DNA of 48,644 nucleotides from JAKLKS01 sp964370855 (GCA_964370855.1 CAYJMF010000028.1:1-48644), one strand, 5' to 3'. Counted from the first letter of the stretch, positions 1-8,892 are shown. A program made the numbers and translations. Notes: generated from the letters alone by a model not told the origin.

Positions 1-768
1 TTCCCCGGCCTGGCGGTCGCGGAGGAGCTGCGCCGTGCCGGCGCCGGGGTGTCGTGGCTGGGCGCGCGCCGCGGCCTCGAGACGGACCGCGTCCCGCGCG
101 CGGGGATCGAGCTGCTCGCCCTCCCCGTCACCGGCGCCACCGGCCGGGGACTGAGCGGCCACGCCGGGGCGCTGCTGCGGCTGCCGGCCGCGGTGCTGCG
201 CGCCGCGCTGTTCCTGCTGCGCCGGCGGGCGGACGCGGTGCTCGCGGTCGGCGGCTACGCCGCGATGCCCGGAGCGCTCGCGGCGGCCGCCGTCGGCGTG
301 CCGCTGGTGATCCAGGAGCAGAACGCGCTGCCGGGCGTCGCCAACCGCTTCCTGGCGCCGTGGGCAACGGCGATCGCGTGCGGTTTCGCAGGCGCTACCG
401 CGTACTTCCCCTCCATGCCGGCGCGCTGGACCGGCAACCCGGTGCGGCGCGAGTTCTTCGCGGTGCCGCCGGCGCCGGCCGGGCCGCCGTCGGTGCTGGT
501 GACGGGCGGCAGCCAGGGCTCGGCGTTCCTCAACCGCGTGCTGCCCGACGCTTTCGCCCGCCTCGCCGCCGGCGGCGTCCGGCCGCGCGTCGTCCATCAG
601 GCGGGGCCGCGGTGGGCGGACGAGGTGCGCGCGCGCTATGCGGCGGCCGCCGTCGACGCCGAGGTCGTGGGGTTCATCGAGCAGCCGGACCGGGCGCTCG
701 CCGCGGCCTCGCTCGTGGTCGCGCGCGCCGGCGCGCTCCCCGTCAGCGCGCGCGCCGCGGCGCGCCGG
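1..768 (+). CDS. murG: MurG, lipid II-forming GlcNAc transferase, truncated at both ends
   Basis: Peripheral membrane glycosyltransferase that adds GlcNAc to undecaprenyl-PP-MurNAc-pentapeptide (lipid I) to make lipid II. Frame 1 is open from the first base and begins just after the N-terminal glycine-rich loop (FPGLAVAEEL). Family marks follow: QEQNALPG near 313-336, TGNPVRREF near 433, and the nucleotide-site motif GGSQGS near 505. The C-terminal RAGA segment near 725-740 still fits, then the frame decays: substitutions towards G and C build up from about 735 and the sequence becomes pure G/C runs by 770. The last third of the protein is therefore absent. The truncation looks like a bad contig end rather than a mutation. 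The left end is cut by the window. Confidence 0.9.
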
Positions 769-829
769 GCGGGGGGGGGGGGCCCCCGGGCGGGCCCCCC
801 CCCCCCGGGGCCGGCCCCCCCCCCACCCC
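766..829. other. G/C homopolymer block, probable sequence artefact
   Basis: Runs of 8-14 G followed by runs of C, with no coding sense. It interrupts murG and adjoins an inverted repeat and a second such block that ends in the N gap. The gradual decay of the murG frame on its left side suggests low-quality read ends built into the assembly. Conclusions should not be drawn from this stretch. Confidence 0.7.
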
Positions 830-877
830 GGGACCGTAGATGAGGCAGAGGCTCCAGTACGCCATCCGGCGCCGCGG

Positions 878-1004
878 GGGAATCTCCGGGATCGGGGCAA
901 TGGATCCTGGGGGACGGCGGGCATCCCCTGAGTTTCGGTTTCGCAGAACCACGAGTGGTGAACGCCGTCCCCCTGGATCCAGTGCCCCGATCCCGGAGAT
1001 TCCC
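878..1004. repeat. 42-bp inverted repeat (REPIN-like or chimeric)
   Basis: Arms 878-919 and 963-1004 are reverse complements with 2 mismatches in 42 bases, around a 43-base centre. Weaker inverted similarity extends outwards to about 830 and 1053, where both sides carry a CGGGACCGT-type end. Two diverged copies of a dispersed repeat in head-to-head orientation would look like this. The segment is flanked on both sides by G/C artefact blocks, so an inverted assembly chimera is also possible. No gene is seen between 840 and 1300. Confidence 0.6.
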
Positions 1005-1055
1005 TCGCGGCGCTGGAGTTCGTCTCGACCCCGCCGCCTCTCCAACGGTCCCGGG

Positions 1056-1137
1056 AGTGGGGGGGGGGGGGGGGCCCCGGGGGGGGGGGGGCGGGGGGGG
1101 AGCGGGCCCCCCCCCCCGGGGGCCCGCNNNNNNNNNN
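1056..1137. other. G/C homopolymer block ending in a 10-N gap
   Basis: Long G runs, then C runs, then ten N at 1128-1137. The N stretch marks a scaffold join of unknown true size. Sequence left and right of it need not be adjacent in the genome. Confidence 0.85.
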
Positions 1138-1178
1138 GAGGAAGAGGCGTCCCCTCCGTTCGGGGACGCCTCTTCCTC
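1138..1178 (+). terminator. 17-bp perfect hairpin, likely intrinsic terminator
   Basis: Arms 1138-1154 and 1162-1178 pair perfectly over 17 bases with a 7-base loop, followed by a short pyrimidine stretch (TTCC). It stands directly after the N gap, so the gene it would end is lost. The stem has alternating purine and pyrimidine tracts, so it could act on either strand. There is no true U tract. Confidence 0.5.
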
Positions 1179-1272
1179 TTCCGGGACCCCCCCGCCGGAG
1201 GCGCGCAACGCCAGGGAGGTTCCGCACGAGACAACGAGGAGCCGACCGGCCGGCCTTCATCGCCCCGACTCC

Positions 1273-1296
1273 GATGAATCGGGTCGGGTACCGTAT
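1273..1296 (+). repeat. REP-like 24-bp repeat, single copy
   Basis: A 24-base sequence beginning GATGAATCGGGTCGGG and ending ACCGTAT. The same 24 bases recur exactly at 7155-7178 and, inverted, at 7081-7104. Here it is a lone unit just downstream of the stop of the lectin-domain gene on the other strand. This fits a repetitive extragenic palindrome family. Confidence 0.7.
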
Positions 1297-1300
1297 TCCC

Positions 1301-2827
1301 CTACCTCAGCCGGAGGTACCCCGGCTTCACTTCCTCCCACTCCCGCCGCTCCGTCCCCGCGTCGTCGCCGATGGCGAGGGAGACGCGCACCGTGGTCCCC
1401 CCGGGGGCGGTCAGTTCGGCGCTCTTCACGGTCATGGCCAGGGTCCCCGCCTCGAGGTCCACCTTCACGGAGAGCTTCGGCACCTGCCCCGCGGGGCTCT
1501 TCCACTTCTTCTTCAGGCCCTTCCCCTTCCAGCCCGGGTCCCCGGCGGGGATCTGGAGGGAGAGGGGGGCGTCCTCGGCGCCGATGCGGAAGACGATGCC
1601 CTCGGCCACGGGGTCGGCGGTCCCGTCGGAGGTCTCCGGGTCCGGGGTCCACGAGGCGGTCAATCTGAGGGAGTCCTTCCTGAACTTCGCCGAGTCCTTC
1701 AGGTCCCCGCTCGCGGAGGCGACGAGGAGGTTCGCGAGGGTGGCCCCGGAGGTCTCCGCGAAGGAGGAGGCCTGCAGCGTCCCCACGGCGCGGACCCTGT
1801 AGTCGTAGGCGGTGTCCGGGGAGAGGTTCCCGTCGTGGAACGTGGTCGCGTTCACGGGGGCCGTGGAGAGAAAGGCGAAGGCGGCGGTCCCCTTCCTGCG
1901 GTGGACCTCGAAGCCGCTCTCCCCCTCGCTGTTGTCGGTCCACTGGAGGTCGATGAAATCGGGACCCGCGGCGGCGACGACGAGGTCCGAGGGGGCCTTC
2001 GGGTAGGGGACGTAGGTGCCCGAGGCGGCCGTCGCCTCGTTGGACCAGTCGGAGACGCCGACGGAGTTCTTCGCCCGCACGCGGTAGGTGTACTCCGTCA
2101 CGGGGGCGAGGTCCGCGTCGGAGAAGGCGACGGCGTTGGCCCCGGGCCGCCCGACGCGGGTCCACGGGTCGGAGGCGCTCGTCCGCTCCACCTCGAACTC
2201 CGCCTCGTTGGTGGCGTTGTCCGTCCAGGCGAGGCCGATGGTCCCGTCGAACTGCCAGGCGGCGGTGAGGTCCGTCGGGGCCGCCGGCGTCACCGGCGGG
2301 GGCGGGGCGTTGGGGTTCTGGTCCCACTCGATGACGTAGCCGGGGTTGGGGTGGGAGAGGGGGACGTCGTTCCACTTCCCGGCGGAGACGCCGCCGGTGT
2401 ACATCTCGAGCCAGTGCTCCCCGCCGCTGTTGTTCGGCTCGCCGCCGTTCCAGGCGGAAAAGATCCAAGGATCGCCGCTGATCCACTTCCAGTTCCCCTC
2501 GGTGGCCCCCTCCGTGGTGCTGTCGGTGCCGCCGAGCCAGACGTCCACGCCGCCGGTGATGCCGGAGCTCTGGAGAATCCAGTCGAGCTCCGCCTGGGAT
2601 CCGGTGGAGGCGAGGTATCCGCCCACCGCCGCCGCCAGGTCCCTGGCCTGGGTCCACGTCGTGTTGGCGGCGACGAACTTGTAGTAGTGGCCGGTGGCGG
2701 GGTTGAAGACGACGTTGTCCTCCGCCCGGGCGGGGGGCGCGGGGACGGCGTGGCCGACGAGGAGGAGCGCGGCGACGGCGGCGATCCGCCGCGCGCGCGT
2801 GCATGCGCCGGATCCGGAATATCCCAT
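1301..2827 (-). CDS. Secreted C-type lectin-like / fibronectin III protein
   Basis: 508 aa. A Sec signal peptide (hydrophobic AAVAALLLVGHAV, then ARA-E near residue 34) is followed by a C-type-lectin-like fold at about 35-165. The fold shows WTQAR, WLGGTD, NGGEPNN and the GKWNDVP motif. Two fibronectin type III domains follow (about 180-275 and 280-370), each with the Pro-Thr/Ser-Asp-Leu start and Y-x-Y-R-V-R-A strand. The last 130 residues are a lysine- and glutamate-rich beta domain that I do not recognise. The start at 2827 gives the clean signal peptide; upstream frame is GC-rich filler. Likely exported and ligand-binding, perhaps carbohydrate. No function can be assigned beyond that. Confidence 0.85.
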   Translation of the reverse strand: MGYSGSGACTRARRIAAVAALLLVGHAVPAPPARAEDNVVFNPATGHYYKFVAANTTWTQARDLAAAVGGYLASTGSQAELDWILQSSGITGGVDVWLGGTDSTTEGATEGNWKWISGDPWIFSAWNGGEPNNSGGEHWLEMYTGGVSAGKWNDVPLSHPNPGYVIEWDQNPNAPPPPVTPAAPTDLTAAWQFDGTIGLAWTDNATNEAEFEVERTSASDPWTRVGRPGANAVAFSDADLAPVTEYTYRVRAKNSVGVSDWSNEATAASGTYVPYPKAPSDLVVAAAGPDFIDLQWTDNSEGESGFEVHRRKGTAAFAFLSTAPVNATTFHDGNLSPDTAYDYRVRAVGTLQASSFAETSGATLANLLVASASGDLKDSAKFRKDSLRLTASWTPDPETSDGTADPVAEGIVFRIGAEDAPLSLQIPAGDPGWKGKGLKKKWKSPAGQVPKLSVKVDLEAGTLAMTVKSAELTAPGGTTVRVSLAIGDDAGTERREWEEVKPGYLRLR

Positions 2828-2880
2828 GGGAGGACTCCCTCGAGGCGCGGCCCCGCGCAGGGGGCGGGCCCAGGGGAATC

Positions 2881-5148
2881 CTAAGGCACGGAGGGGGCGG
2901 GGGGAAGGGGGTGGAGGGCCTTCCCCGCCGCCGCCCACCGCCCGAACAGCCGGAGCGCCCGGTCCGCGGTCCGGAAGACGGGGATGCGGGCGTCGGCGAG
3001 GAGGCGGGCCATGGGGTCGTAGGCCTCCCCCGCGTCCACGACGGCGACCCTGGGCTTGCGGCGCCCGCGCCGGAGCCGGGCCAGCGGGGCGGCGAGGCGG
3101 TGGGGGCGGCCGACGTCCTCGGCGTGGCCCGGCCCCGGCGCGAGGGTCCCGAGGGCGCCGGAGAGCGGCACGCAGCCCACCACCGCCCCGTCGAAGCCCC
3201 CGTCGGCGAGGAGGATCTCCACGGCCTCGGCGAAGCTCCCGTCCGGGGTGATGGGGGTGAGGTCGAGGGGATTGTGGACGTCCACCACCCCGTCGAGGCG
3301 GTGGCGGGCGAGGAGGGCGCGGAGCCTCCCTTCCGTGGCCGGCCCGAAGGGGGGCAGGGTGAAGGGGCCGAGGTTGTCGGCCATGGCGACGCACTCGAAG
3401 CCGGCGTTGGAGACGGCGGCGAGGCGGCGGATCCCGGCCGGGGGCGGTCCGAGGAGCGCGAAGAGGAGGGTCAGGTCCTCGAAGTCCTCGAGGGTGTCGG
3501 CGACGACGACGCCGGCGGACGCCGCCAGGGCGCGGAAGACGGCGTAGTCCCCGGCGATGGAGGCGGTGTGGCTGGCCGAGGCGCGGGCTCCCGCGTCGGT
3601 GCGCCCGGACCGGTAGAGGACCACGGTCCTCCCGGAGGCGGCGATGTCGCGGGCGGCCTCGAGGAAGCGGAGCCCGTCGAGGGGCCGGAACCCCTCGGCG
3701 TAGACCGCGAAGAGGGCGAGGTCCCGTTCGTCCCCGAGGTGGAGGAGCCAGTCCCCGAGGGTCAGGTCCATCTGGTTCCCCAGGGTGACGATGAACCGCG
3801 GGTCGAGGCGCGAGAGCTTGCTGGCGCGGGCGACGGCGAAGGCGCCGCTCTGGGAGAGGAGCGCCATGGGGTCCGGCTCCCCCCGGCGGGCGGGGAGTTT
3901 GTGGCGCGGGATGAACAGCGTGTCGATGCGGCCGGGACGGGAGCGGACGCCGAGGCAGTTCCCCCCGTTGACGAGGGGGCCTCCCCGGGCCGTCCCCCGG
4001 GAGCGCGCGAGGGCCTCCTCCATGGAGCGGGCGACGGCGCCGCCCCCCTCCTTCTCCTCGAGCCCGCCGGCCAGCAGGATCACGGTCTCCGCGGCCTCGA
4101 GGGAGAGGGCCTCGGCGAGGACGGCGGCGGAGGCGGCGGCGTCGACGGAGAGGACGAGGAGGTCCACGGGCCGCGGCAGGCCGGCGAGGCCGTCCACGCA
4201 CCGGCAGGGGAGCGAGGAGCCCCCGGGCTTGACGACGAAGATCCCGTGGGGGTCGAAGCCGTCGGCGAGGAGGTTCTCGACGATGATCCGTCCCGGGTTC
4301 CGCCGCTCCGAGACGCCGACCACGGCGACGGTGCGGGGCCGGAGCATGCGGCGGAGCTTCCCGAGGGGGCGCGGCGCCGGGGCCGGCTCCCGCCCCGGAT
4401 CCCGCAGGCGCACGAGGACGTCGAGGGCGAAGAGCTCGCCGCCGGGGCCGGCCACGAGGGGGTTGACCTCGGCCTCGGCGATGCGGGGGCCGAAGGCCGC
4501 GGCCAGTTCGAGGAAGGAGGCGACGGCCCCGGCGAGGACGGAGCGATCGAGGAGGGCCGGCTGACCGCGCATGGGCCGCACGGCCCGCTCCACGGCGGCC
4601 ACCCCCTCGAGGGCGGCGGCGACGTCGGCGGCGAGGGCCCCGGAGAGGGAGGGGGAGAGGACGGCCATCTCCCTCCCCGGACGGAGGACGGAGGCGAGGA
4701 ACTCCGCGTGGAGCCCGCCGGCGCCGAGGGTGACCACGGGGCCGGCGTCACCGGTCCAGCGAAGGCCCAGCAGGAACTCGTGGCCGAAGGCCGCTTCGTG
4801 GGGGACGTACTCGTGGAGCGTGCAGCCCTCGAAGCCCTTCCCCCCGTGGCGGGCCTCCATGGCGGCGACGGCCCGGGCCACGGCATCGGGGGTCCTGTCC
4901 ACGACGGCGACCCCGCCCACGTCGCTCTTGTGGAGGACTCCCCCGGCGGCGACCTTGACGACCACCCGGGGCCCCGGGAGCGCGGCGAGGAGGGACGCGT
5001 CCACCTCCGCGGCGCCCCGGACGAGGAGGTGGGCGGGGACCCGGAGCCCCAGCGCCTCGAGGAGGGCGAGGCCCTCGGATTCGCGCAGCACCTCGCGCCC
5101 CGCGGCGCGGGCGGCGTCGAGGATCCCGGCGACGGCGTCGCGGTCCAT
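2881..5148 (-). CDS. Fused ADP-forming acetate/acyl-CoA synthetase
   Basis: 755 aa. NDP-forming acyl-CoA synthetase that interconverts acyl-CoA + ADP + Pi with acid + CoA + ATP. The order is beta-alpha. An ATP-grasp domain occupies about 1-250 (VVVKVAAGGVLHKSDVGGV at 62-80; EAEVNPLV near 225-232). A CoA-binding Rossmann domain starts at about 270 (TVAVVGVSERRNPG), then come ligase-CoA domains with LSQSGAF, GNQMDLTLGDWL and SHTASIAG. The histidine of the last motif is the expected phospho-His. The start at 5148 has a GGAGCAGGGA Shine-Dalgarno. The substrate acid cannot be read from sequence. It is followed by the lectin gene 53 bases on and preceded by the GT39 gene 89 bases upstream, all on the same strand, so it may be cotranscribed. 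Confidence 0.88.
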   Translation of the reverse strand: MDRDAVAGILDAARAAGREVLRESEGLALLEALGLRVPAHLLVRGAAEVDASLLAALPGPRVVVKVAAGGVLHKSDVGGVAVVDRTPDAVARAVAAMEARHGGKGFEGCTLHEYVPHEAAFGHEFLLGLRWTGDAGPVVTLGAGGLHAEFLASVLRPGREMAVLSPSLSGALAADVAAALEGVAAVERAVRPMRGQPALLDRSVLAGAVASFLELAAAFGPRIAEAEVNPLVAGPGGELFALDVLVRLRDPGREPAPAPRPLGKLRRMLRPRTVAVVGVSERRNPGRIIVENLLADGFDPHGIFVVKPGGSSLPCRCVDGLAGLPRPVDLLVLSVDAAASAAVLAEALSLEAAETVILLAGGLEEKEGGGAVARSMEEALARSRGTARGGPLVNGGNCLGVRSRPGRIDTLFIPRHKLPARRGEPDPMALLSQSGAFAVARASKLSRLDPRFIVTLGNQMDLTLGDWLLHLGDERDLALFAVYAEGFRPLDGLRFLEAARDIAASGRTVVLYRSGRTDAGARASASHTASIAGDYAVFRALAASAGVVVADTLEDFEDLTLLFALLGPPPAGIRRLAAVSNAGFECVAMADNLGPFTLPPFGPATEGRLRALLARHRLDGVVDVHNPLDLTPITPDGSFAEAVEILLADGGFDGAVVGCVPLSGALGTLAPGPGHAEDVGRPHRLAAPLARLRRGRRKPRVAVVDAGEAYDPMARLLADARIPVFRTADRALRLFGRWAAAGKALHPLPPAPSVP

Positions 5149-5237
5149 GGTCCCTGCTCCGGGGCCTCCGCCGGGAGAGGCCCTCGCGTTCCTGCGCCGG
5201 GCCATCCTAGCAGGGGGAGCGGCCCCGCGGCCTTCCC

Positions 5238-7049
5238 CTATCGCGGGGCCGGTCTCACCACGAGCACGAAGTGATCCGGGTCGAGGGGCACGCGGGCCTC
5301 GGTCCCCGCCGCGAGGCCCCTCTTCACCAGCCCCGCGTCCCACCGCGGCCGCTCGTCCACCAGGAGGAGGGGCACGGGGTCGGCGGCCACCTCGTCGGGA
5401 TCCAGCATCCGGAGGGACCGGCCCGAGTAGAAGGGGACGACGGAGCGGGTCTTCTCCGAGAGGCCCATGGCGGGGATGGGGCCGTTCCCGGGGAAGAGGG
5501 CGGCGGCGCGGAGGGCCCCATCGCGCATGCTGTGGATGGGGTCCTCCAGCGGCTCCACCAGCCCCTGGAAGACGGCGACCGCGGCGGCGAGGGCGAGGGC
5601 CCCGGCGAGGACCTCCGGCGGACCCTTCGAACGCAGGGCCCGCAGCGCGCACCGCCCGAGAAGGAGACCCGCCGCGGCGAGCCCCGCCGCGGCGAGTCCC
5701 CAGCGGAAGGGGGGGAGGGAGCGGAGGAGTTCCAGGTCCCCGGACAGTGCCGACGCCGCCCCCGCCGCCGCCGCCCCCGCGGGGGGGGGGGGCCCCGGCG
5801 GGGGGGGCCCCCCCCCCCCCCCCCCCGCCCCCCCCCGGGGCCCGCCCCCGCCGCGCCCCCCCGCCGGGGGCAGGCCGAGGATCGCCGCCAGGGTCCTCCG
5901 CTCGAGGAGGGTGGGGGCCCTCCGCGCGAGGTCCGCGAGCCAGGCCGCGATGGGGACGCAGGCCGCCGGCAGGAGGGGGAGGACGTAGACGGCCCGCTTG
6001 CTGGAGGGGATGGAGAGGAGGAGGACCCCGGCGAGGGCGAGGAGCCCGAGGAACCGCGCGCGCCCCCCCTCCCGCTCCGGCGAGGCCGCGCCGCTCCGGA
6101 GGAGGGCGGGCACGGCCAGCACCCAGGGGAGGAGGGAGAGGGGGAAGACCGGGAGGTAGTACCAGAAGGGGGCGGCGTGGCCGTAGACCTGCTTCCCCTC
6201 GAACCGCCCGAGGGAGTTCCCGAGGAGGGACTCGCGCACCGCCTCCCGGCCCGACTCCCGCGCGAGGGCGAGCACCCAGGGCACCCCGAAGAGGGCGACC
6301 CCGGCCCCGCAGGCGGCGGCGGTCCACAGGGCGGCGCGGAGGAGGAAGGGGCGGTCCGTCACGGCCGTCGCGAGGAGGGCGGGGCCGGCGATGAGGATGG
6401 GGCCGATGGGGCCCTTGGACAGGAAGGCGAGCCCCGCGGCGAGCCCGACGAGGGCGAAGGCCGTCGGCCGCCGCCCCTCCCGCCACTGGTCCCGGGCGGC
6501 GAGGAAGGCGAGGTGGCCGGCGGCCACGAACAGCGTGAGCGGGACGTCGGGGATGACCACGTGCATCTTGGAGACGAACCGGACCGTGGTCGCGAGAACC
6601 GCCGCGGAGAGGAACCCCGCGAGGGGGCCCCCGGCCCGCTCCCCGAGGAGGAAGGCGACGCCGAGGAGGAGGAGGCCGAAGAGCGCCATGGGGACCCGGG
6701 CCGCCCCGGGGCTCACGCCGAGGACCTCGTAGGAGGCGGCCACGGACCAGACGCAGAGGGGGGGCTGCTCGAGGAAGGGCTCCCCGGCCAGCATCGGCGC
6801 GGCGGACCACCCGGGGGTCGCGGCCATGGCGCGCCCCATCTCCGCGAGGCGCGGCTCGTCGGGGTGCCAGAGATCGCGCTGGAAGATGCCGGTGAAGGAG
6901 ACGGCCAGGGCCACGGCGAGGGCCAGGAGGAGGAGCCGGCCGCGGGAGGGGAAGCCGGGCTCACCCAAGTTGCGCCCCCGCGAAGGGGCCGGTGCCGCGC
7001 TGGATGGTCGCCATGGTCTCCCCGTCGGATCCGTCCCCGAACCGTCCAT
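5238..7049 (-). CDS. Family 39 (ArnT/PMT-like) membrane glycosyltransferase
   Basis: About 603 aa, polytopic, with many hydrophobic helices. The first periplasmic loop carries the acidic motif LWHPDEPRLAEMGRAM (DE at residues 64-65), typical of PMT/ArnT-type enzymes that use polyprenyl-phosphate sugars. It is followed by EQPPL-x-VW. The donor and acceptor are unknown. The start at 7049 is chosen because sequence upstream is the palindromic repeat. About 30 residues in the middle (bases 5774-5870) translate to Gly/Pro/Ala junk from a G/C artefact block, although the frame agrees on both sides; some true sequence may be missing there. The C-terminal soluble part ends VPLDPDHFVLVVRPAPR. Confidence 0.82.
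   Translation of the reverse strand: MDGSGTDPTGRPWRPSSAAPAPSRGRNLGEPGFPSRGRLLLLALAVALAVSFTGIFQRDLWHPDEPRLAEMGRAMAATPGWSAAPMLAGEPFLEQPPLCVWSVAASYEVLGVSPGAARVPMALFGLLLLGVAFLLGERAGGPLAGFLSAAVLATTVRFVSKMHVVIPDVPLTLFVAAGHLAFLAARDQWREGRRPTAFALVGLAAGLAFLSKGPIGPILIAGPALLATAVTDRPFLLRAALWTAAACGAGVALFGVPWVLALARESGREAVRESLLGNSLGRFEGKQVYGHAAPFWYYLPVFPLSLLPWVLAVPALLRSGAASPEREGGRARFLGLLALAGVLLLSIPSSKRAVYVLPLLPAACVPIAAWLADLARRAPTLLERRTLAAILGLPPAGGRGGGGPRGGAGGGGGGPPPPGPPPPAGAAAAGAASALSGDLELLRSLPPFRWGLAAAGLAAAGLLLGRCALRALRSKGPPEVLAGALALAAAVAVFQGLVEPLEDPIHSMRDGALRAAALFPGNGPIPAMGLSEKTRSVVPFYSGRSLRMLDPDEVAADPVPLLLVDERPRWDAGLVKRGLAAGTEARVPLDPDHFVLVVRPAPR
5774..5870. other. G/C homopolymer block inside the GT39 gene
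   Basis: Alternating long C and G runs of the same type as at 766-829 and 1056-1127. They encode a Gly/Pro stretch with no place in a helical membrane protein. Probably an artefact or a badly closed gap. Confidence 0.65.
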
Positions 7050-7080
7050 CCTCGGGGGCCGGGGAACTGCGGGGAAGGGA

Positions 7081-7178
7081 ATACGGTACCCGACCCGATT
7101 CATCGGGGTTGGGCGATGGGGTCCCACCTTGCCGAAAGTCGCGACCCCAACCCCGATGAATCGGGTCGGGTACCGTAT
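7081..7178. repeat. REPIN-like palindrome with perfect 33-bp arms
   Basis: Arms 7081-7113 and 7146-7178 are perfect reverse complements over 33 bases, separated by 32 bases. Each arm contains the 24-base REP unit also found singly at 1273-1296. It lies between the divergent GT39 gene (start 7049) and radical SAM gene (start 7330), close to both promoters. Paired REP units in inverted orientation are the definition of a REPIN. A role as a regulatory hairpin for either gene is possible but not shown. Confidence 0.8.
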
Positions 7179-7329
7179 GGGGCATCCACCCCATGGACTT
7201 CCCTCACGCCGGATTCCAGAATGCCGCGAGCCCGGGATCCGCGGATCGGGGTGCCCCGAGACGGATCGACCGGAGACGCCGGCCTCGCCCCCGCGGCGCC
7301 CTCCTCCGCTCCCGGCGGAGGCGACTCCC

Positions 7330-8835
7330 ATGGCACGCCCCGCGACGCGCGCTCTCCTCGTCTACCCCGGCTTCCCGGACACCTTCTGGAGCTTCAAGCA
7401 CGCCCTCAAGTTCATCCGCAAGCGGGCCTCCCTGCCGCCCCTCGGCCTCCTCACCGTGGCGGCGCTCCTGCCGGAGCGGTGGGAGAAGCGGCTCGTGGAC
7501 ATGAACGTCCGCCCCCTCTCGGAGAAGGACCTCGCCTGGGCCGACGTGGTGCTGGTGGGGGGGATGATCGCGCAACGGGATTCGGCGCGTGCGGTGCTCG
7601 CCCGCTGCCGCGCCGCGGGGAAGACCGTCGTGGCCGGGGGGCCCCTCTTCACGGCGGAGCACGCCTCCTTCCCGGAGGTGGACCACTTCGTGCTGAACGA
7701 GGCGGAGCTGACCCTCCCGGAGTTCCTCGCCGACTTCGAGGCGGGGCGGGCGCGGCGGCTCTACGCGGCCCCGGGCTTCGCCGACGTCCGCCGGTCCCCG
7801 GCCCCGCTCTGGGACCTGGTGGATCTCCGCTGGTACGCCTCGGCCTGCGTGCAGTTCTCCCGTGGCTGCCCCTTCGACTGCGAGTTCTGCAACGTGACGG
7901 CGATGTTCGGCCACGTGCCCCGCACGAAGACCCCGGTCCAGGTGGTGGCGGAGCTCGACGACCTGTGGCGGCGCGGCTGGCGGGGCTCCATCTTCTTCGT
8001 GGACGACAACTTCATCGGGAACCGGCGCCTGCTCCGGGAGGGGCTGCTCCCCGCGCTCACGGAGTGGCGGCGGGGGAAGCCGGGCGCCGTCTTCTACACG
8101 GAGGCGTCCATCAACCTCGCCGACGACGGGGACCTGACGCGGCGGATGGTGGAGGCCGGCTTCGACACGGTCTTCGTGGGGATCGAGACGCCCGTGGAGG
8201 CGGGGCTCGCGGAGTGCAACAAGCGGCAGAACCGCAACCGGGACCTCGTGGCCGACGTGAAGCGCCTCCAGAACGCGGGGCTGCAGGTGCAGGGGGGGTT
8301 CATCGTCGGGTTCGACAGCGACACGCCCTCGGTGTTCCAGCGGCAGGTGGACTTCATCCAGAGGAGCGGCATCGTCACGGCGATGGTGGGGATCCTCTCG
8401 GCGCTCCCGGACACGCGGCTCCACCGGCGGCTCCGGAGCGAGGGGCGGCTCCTCGGGGAATCGACGGGGAACAACGGGGACGGGACGACGAACTTCGCCA
8501 CGCGCATGGAGCCCGGGGCGCTGCGGGAGGGGTTCCGCCGGATCCTCCGGCAGATCTACGAGCCGGGGCCCTACTACCGCCGGGTCCGGACCTTCCTCCG
8601 GGAGTACCGGCCGCCGCGGGGCGGGTTCTCGCTGCGCTTCAGGGACGGGTGGACGCTCTTCTACGCGAGCCTCCGGCTCGGGGTCGTCGGCCGGGAGCGC
8701 TTCCACTACTGGGGCCTGCTCTTCTGGACGCTGTTCCGCCGGCCCTGGCAGATGCGGATGGCCGTGACGATGGCCGTCTGCGGGCACCACTACCGTCGGG
8801 TCACGGAGGCCCTGATGGGGGGGATGCAGGGATAG
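7330..8835 (+). CDS. B12-binding radical SAM enzyme with DUF4070-like C-terminus
   Basis: 501 aa. The N-terminal cobalamin-binding domain (about 1-150) begins LLVYPGFPDTFWSF and has PPLGLLTVAALLP. The radical SAM barrel has the cluster motif CPFDCEFC (Cys180, 184, 187), then VDDNFIGN and GIETP. The C-terminal 130 residues (PGPYYRRVRTFLREY onwards) match the style of DUF4070 found in HpnP-type hopanoid methylases and relatives. It would use a 4Fe-4S cluster, SAM and cobalamin, probably to methylate or rearrange a lipid or natural product. Which substrate is unknown. The start at 7330 has GGAGG eight bases upstream. It is divergent from GT39, with the REPIN between. Confidence 0.87.
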   Translation: MARPATRALLVYPGFPDTFWSFKHALKFIRKRASLPPLGLLTVAALLPERWEKRLVDMNVRPLSEKDLAWADVVLVGGMIAQRDSARAVLARCRAAGKTVVAGGPLFTAEHASFPEVDHFVLNEAELTLPEFLADFEAGRARRLYAAPGFADVRRSPAPLWDLVDLRWYASACVQFSRGCPFDCEFCNVTAMFGHVPRTKTPVQVVAELDDLWRRGWRGSIFFVDDNFIGNRRLLREGLLPALTEWRRGKPGAVFYTEASINLADDGDLTRRMVEAGFDTVFVGIETPVEAGLAECNKRQNRNRDLVADVKRLQNAGLQVQGGFIVGFDSDTPSVFQRQVDFIQRSGIVTAMVGILSALPDTRLHRRLRSEGRLLGESTGNNGDGTTNFATRMEPGALREGFRRILRQIYEPGPYYRRVRTFLREYRPPRGGFSLRFRDGWTLFYASLRLGVVGRERFHYWGLLFWTLFRRPWQMRMAVTMAVCGHHYRRVTEALMGGMQG

Positions 8836-8841
8836 GGGTCG

Positions 8842-8873
8842 CGGCGGCGGGCCCGGTGGGGCACCCGCCGCCG
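8842..8873. terminator. Bidirectional hairpin between convergent genes
   Basis: Arms 8842-8851 and 8864-8873 form a perfect 10-bp GC stem with a 12-base loop. It sits between the stop of the radical SAM gene (+) and the stop of the YegP-like gene (-). There is no U tract. Confidence 0.5.
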
Positions 8874-8892
8874 GTCGGCGTTCGCGGCGCGG

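Noticed and set aside
636..1208. ORFs across the G/C blocks and N gap
   Set aside because: They depend on homopolymer runs and unknown bases, and the products are Pro/Gly/Arg repeats.
2803..5274. 823-aa plus-strand ORF
   Set aside because: Glu/Gly/Arg-rich shadow of the acyl-CoA synthetase gene on the other strand; no family features.
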